NCBI GenBank assembly: GCA_034189325.1 | Contig: JAXHUM010000062.1 | Location: forward strand, 1 to 64,000 | DNA: 64,000 nt | DNA from: JAXHUM01 sp034189325 | Lineage (GTDB): Bacteria; Desulfobacterota; DSM-4660; Desulfatiglandales; Desulfatiglandaceae | Direction: 5' to 3' | In this document: one piece after another, positions 61,494-64,000 of the stretch | Layout: each line of letters begins with the position of its first letter | Numbering within the stretch: the first letter of the stretch is position 1 | Program-made: the position numbers and the translations under genes | The notes under the pieces: generated by a model | The model's input: the letters and a program-made list of their open reading frames with translations, nothing else | Databases searched by the model: none | What the model was told of the DNA's origin: nothing

Positions 61494-61982
61494 CTATTTT
61501 CCGCATAACCCGCTGAATACACTTCTGAGTATGTTGTCATCAATTTTTTCCATCAAAATATCATCATAGTCCATCTCTGAATCTGATTTATCTGCGAGTA
61601 ATTTGATTTCTTTTTCAAATTTCTTTTCTGAGACAACTTTATGATTTTTGTCATTAAAAACAGATCGAAATCTCCGGTTATTTTCAAGCCAACGATCACA
61701 ATCATCATGTGTCCCGGCATACAAAAGGGCAAAATCATTTCCCTGCTTCAGACAGATAAGGCGATATCCGCCTCCTAAATCATATTTCAGGCTCTTATCA
61801 ATCCTCAATTCGCCGTTTTTTGTGCGTTTGTTGGTATCTCCGTATCCTATTTGCCCTTTGGCCGACAATCGCTTTATAAGTTCCTCTACTCGATGTGCGG
61901 CAAGAGAAGCCGCTCCTCCGCCCATACGAAGCCTGTTCATTTGCCTGTTGAACTTTTTTTCATGGTGTATAAAAAGGGCCAT
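61494..61982 (-). CDS. RelE-like toxin-domain protein without an obvious antitoxin partner
   Basis: This 162-residue protein has a RelE/ParE-like N-terminal part (about residues 1-105). Its central segment LGGGYRLICLKQGNDFALLYAGTHDD...WLENN (in parts) follows the pattern YR-L-..-L-Y-G-HDD...W of mRNA-interferase-like proteins, including those fused to or beside UvrD-type helicases. A charged C-terminal tail (residues 105-162) is added. RelE toxins are usually about 95 residues. No antitoxin gene is adjacent on either side. It may be a solitary toxin or an orphaned domain. Confidence 0.6.
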   Translation of the reverse strand: MALFIHHEKKFNRQMNRLRMGGGAASLAAHRVEELIKRLSAKGQIGYGDTNKRTKNGELRIDKSLKYDLGGGYRLICLKQGNDFALLYAGTHDDCDRWLENNRRFRSVFNDKNHKVVSEKKFEKEIKLLADKSDSEMDYDDILMEKIDDNILRSVFSGLCGK

Positions 61983-62038
61983 TTATTTATAAAACCTTCA
62001 AATATTTTTCAAACTGGATTATGCAACTCCTCGATCTT

Positions 62039-63346
62039 TCAGTCCTTTGGAAGGTTGATCTCTTTCAGATCAGGTCCCAGATATTCACGTTCATTTTCTC
62101 CCAGGATACCAAGCGACAAGGCGATCAGTGTCCATAGATGGATGACGTAAAATTCGCCGCCATAATGTTCGTTCAGTTCGTGAATTTGGGCATGGCAGTT
62201 GTGGCAGGGAACTGCAACGTAATTTGCTTCTGTCGCCATTATCTGGTTGAATTTGATTTTTCCGTATTTGAAACGCGCCTCCGTATATCCGGACTGGAGG
62301 TATCCGCCACCGCCACCGCAGCAATAGTTATTGGATCTGTTTGGATACATATCCTTAAAGTTTTCTTGGCCTGCGCAGGCCTTGACAACAAAGCGCAGAT
62401 CATCTGCCAATTCGTCCCCAAAGCTCTTTCGAATCTGGTTGCATGGATCCTGAACCGTGAACCTGATCTTCAGGTCCCTGTTCCAGTCGGAATTAACTTT
62501 GAGTTTTCCTTCCCTGATCCATTTGGCATAATATTGAGTAATCGGCGCTATTTCGAGATCTGTTTCGATACCATGTTTTTTTACTCCCGCCCACACGGAA
62601 TAGGTGGAGTGTCCGCATTCCGTGTTAAGATAGGCCTTGCATCCCAGTTCTTCCGCCGACCTTATAGACTGTTCGGTAACGTGCTTCCAGTTTGCATCAT
62701 CCGCCAGGAACATGCAGTAGTTTTCCCCTCCCCATCCTTTTGTACCGTAGGTCCAGTCAACGCCTGCAAGATGGAGAATCTTCCAGAGAGGGATCATCTC
62801 GTCCGGTTCGGTCACCGGTTCCCTGGAATTCTGGGACAGAAAAAAGTGTGCCCCCTGTTTGTTAACAGGCGCCTGTAGATCTTCCCATCCCGACTGTGTT
62901 TCACGTACCTCTTCCGCCACATCTTCCACGACAAACTCAAAATCCTCCGGCGAAGCGCCCATGGCGCTCCCGCTCTCATTTCTCAGGGCCATATCACAGG
63001 AACCAAGAATACCCTTTGGACGTTCCTCTCTGGGCCAGAGGTTTCTTGCTTCATATATCAACGCTGCGATGTCTATATCCATGGGGCATGCATAGGTGCA
63101 TCTACAACACATGCTGCACATCCACACCCAGGGGTGCCCGGCGATCTCCTCGTCTAGTCCAAAGACAGCCATGCGCAGGAATTTCCGTGGATCCATCCCT
63201 TCCAAACCAGTAGCCGGACACCCGGAGGAACATGTCCCGCAAGTCAGGCAGAGATTTAGGTTGCCTCCTTTTGGGAGTGTCTTCATAACCTTATCCATAA
63301 ACCTGCTTTTCTTTCTTTTTTCAGGTGTTATTATCGTTTCATACAT
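62039..63346 (-). CDS. HdrD/GlpC-type Fe-S oxidoreductase with CCG domain
   Basis: This 435-residue protein has an N-terminal pair of 4Fe-4S motifs (CLTCGTCSSGCPATG, about residues 33-47; CSMCCRCTYACPMD, about 77-90). It ends in a CCG-domain segment (NNYCCGGGGGYLQ and VPCHNCHAQI) that binds a noncubane 4Fe-4S cluster in heterodisulfide reductase HdrB/HdrD. The upstream TVQDPCNQIRKS half of the CCG domain lacks the CCG. The middle is unrelated. It resembles HdrD-like electron-transfer subunits (HmcF, TmcB, DsrK). Its membrane partner is not adjacent. Length is usual (about 400-450). Confidence 0.85.
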   Translation of the reverse strand: MYETIITPEKRKKSRFMDKVMKTLPKGGNLNLCLTCGTCSSGCPATGLEGMDPRKFLRMAVFGLDEEIAGHPWVWMCSMCCRCTYACPMDIDIAALIYEARNLWPREERPKGILGSCDMALRNESGSAMGASPEDFEFVVEDVAEEVRETQSGWEDLQAPVNKQGAHFFLSQNSREPVTEPDEMIPLWKILHLAGVDWTYGTKGWGGENYCMFLADDANWKHVTEQSIRSAEELGCKAYLNTECGHSTYSVWAGVKKHGIETDLEIAPITQYYAKWIREGKLKVNSDWNRDLKIRFTVQDPCNQIRKSFGDELADDLRFVVKACAGQENFKDMYPNRSNNYCCGGGGGYLQSGYTEARFKYGKIKFNQIMATEANYVAVPCHNCHAQIHELNEHYGGEFYVIHLWTLIALSLGILGENEREYLGPDLKEINLPKD

Positions 63347-63449
63347 GACATCTCCATTTAAAGCACATTAAACTATTCCCTTCTCTCTGCTTCACCATCT
63401 CCACTTTTATGCAGAATCGTGACTCAAAATAGAACCGGTGCCTGCGTTT

Positions 63450-63971
63450 CTAATCCCCTTTTTCCACTGGAAAGCCGGCCTGAACCCACCCTTTTATTCC
63501 GCCGGGACACCGATAAGCATTCCTGTAACCCAACCTAACGGCCCACATGGCGCCATTGTGGGATCGGGTGCACTTTGTAAATCCGCAATAAAAGACCAAT
63601 GCCCGGTCCTTATCCGGCCCCAAAAGCTTGATAAAGGCGGATTTAGTCTTTTCAGACATCTCCTTTAGTTCCGGTATGGGAAGTTCAAATTGAACCGCCC
63701 CGGGGTAATGCCCTTCTATGAAACCGGCCTCAGGACCGGTAAAAACGATAAGCATTTCTTTTTTCTGATACATCCATTGCTTGAGCTCATCGGTGCGGAC
63801 AATGCCGTAACCCCCTTTTTGAATATCTCTTGCCAGGTTGACGGCTATCTTTTCTGTTTCGACCTCGTTGATGCCTGAGCAAAGGCCGGTGCCGTTCGTG
63901 GTGAATCCAAAGAATAGAACCGTGCAAAACAAGGCCGATACAAATATTTTTTTATCGCTTATTTTCAACAT
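63450..63971 (-). CDS. Exported rhodanese-like sulfurtransferase
   Basis: This 173-residue protein has a signal peptide (about residues 1-31) and a single rhodanese domain with ILVF-TGPEAGFIEGHYPGA and the active-site loop FYCGFTKCTRSHNGA, in which C128 is the probable persulfide cysteine. The GWVQAGFPV end is typical. Its periplasmic placement fits sulfur or cyanide metabolism or redox signalling. It follows the HdrD-like gene in transcription direction and lies close to the window edge. Confidence 0.8.
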   Translation of the reverse strand: MLKISDKKIFVSALFCTVLFFGFTTNGTGLCSGINEVETEKIAVNLARDIQKGGYGIVRTDELKQWMYQKKEMLIVFTGPEAGFIEGHYPGAVQFELPIPELKEMSEKTKSAFIKLLGPDKDRALVFYCGFTKCTRSHNGAMWAVRLGYRNAYRCPGGIKGWVQAGFPVEKGD

Positions 63972-64000
63972 ATTCTCTCCTTTCTCTCATGATCTCGATA

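Noticed and set aside
1..64000. tRNA and rRNA genes, CRISPR arrays and full insertion sequences with transposase
   Set aside because: Scanned by eye on both strands; no cloverleaf-like tRNA, no rRNA core motif, no regular repeat-spacer array and no transposase product were seen. Short elements could be missed.

Overview
The window looks like a chromosome segment of a strictly anaerobic, metabolically versatile bacterium, most likely a member of the Desulfobacterota (the former Deltaproteobacteria: sulfate reducers, syntrophs, aromatic degraders). The evidence is gene content only: a BadF/BcrC-type activase and dehydratase, a tungsten-type aldehyde:ferredoxin oxidoreductase, a NuoEFG-like NADH module, TRAP and Liv transport genes, HdrD-like Fe-S proteins, a sigma-54 regulator beside glnD, and an archaeal-type acetyl-CoA decarbonylase/synthase gene set. 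No rRNA gene, tRNA gene, CRISPR array or transposase gene was recognised.

Layout. (1) 1-9.6 kb, minus strand: a response regulator, a GlcD-type flavoprotein, then a tightly packed chain nuoE-like / nuoF-like / hoxU-like / dusB / ispH-ubiA fusion / glycosyltransferase, with an orphan cyclic-nucleotide-binding domain upstream. (2) 9.9-17.9 kb: CoA-ester chemistry, with a BadF-type activase facing a BcrC/HgdB-type dehydratase subunit, a decayed Liv cluster (only livG intact), a ferredoxin, an AOR-family oxidoreductase and a short-chain dehydrogenase. (3) 18-27.3 kb, minus strand: an MltD-like lytic transglycosylase, a response regulator, and a catabolic island (TetR, cyclase, TRAP transporter DctPQM, BKACE-type beta-keto acid cleavage enzyme, VOC protein). 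(4) 27.9-38.6 kb: an MBL-fold RNA hydrolase, small Cys-rich proteins, unknown and HEAT-repeat proteins, a NifA-like regulator and glnD. (5) 38.8-48 kb: peroxiredoxin, monohaem cytochrome, porin-like barrel, chemoreceptor, LUD protein, old-yellow-enzyme homologue, acyl-CoA dehydrogenase. (6) 48.8-61.3 kb, plus strand: a twelve-gene operon described next. (7) 61.5-64 kb, minus strand: RelE-like protein, HdrD-like Fe-S oxidoreductase, exported rhodanese.

The most notable system is the 12.5-kb operon at 48808-61349: cdhC-like (acetyl-CoA synthase), a small Cys4x2 protein, cdhA-like and cdhB-like (CODH alpha/epsilon), an unknown gene, a chelatase-I-like AAA+ ATPase, a CooC-type nickel ATPase, a chelatase-D-like AAA/VWA protein, fwdB- and fwdD-like genes (formylmethanofuran dehydrogenase), an Fe-S protein and a second unknown gene. 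No cdhD/cdhE (corrinoid protein) or fwdA/fwdC is present. The A-cluster cysteines of the CdhC-like protein are intact. The CdhA-like protein appears to have lost both ligands of the unique iron of the CODH C-cluster, and the FwdB-like protein appears to have lost the catalytic His and Arg of the family. This suggests a repurposed nickel/tungsten-or-molybdenum enzyme system rather than an ordinary Wood-Ljungdahl complex, possibly with its own chelatase-like maturation machinery.

Two near-identical 139/141-bp non-coding elements with 17-bp terminal inverted repeats and 6-7-bp flanking direct repeats sit exactly at the stop codons of two unrelated genes, and are described as a MITE family.
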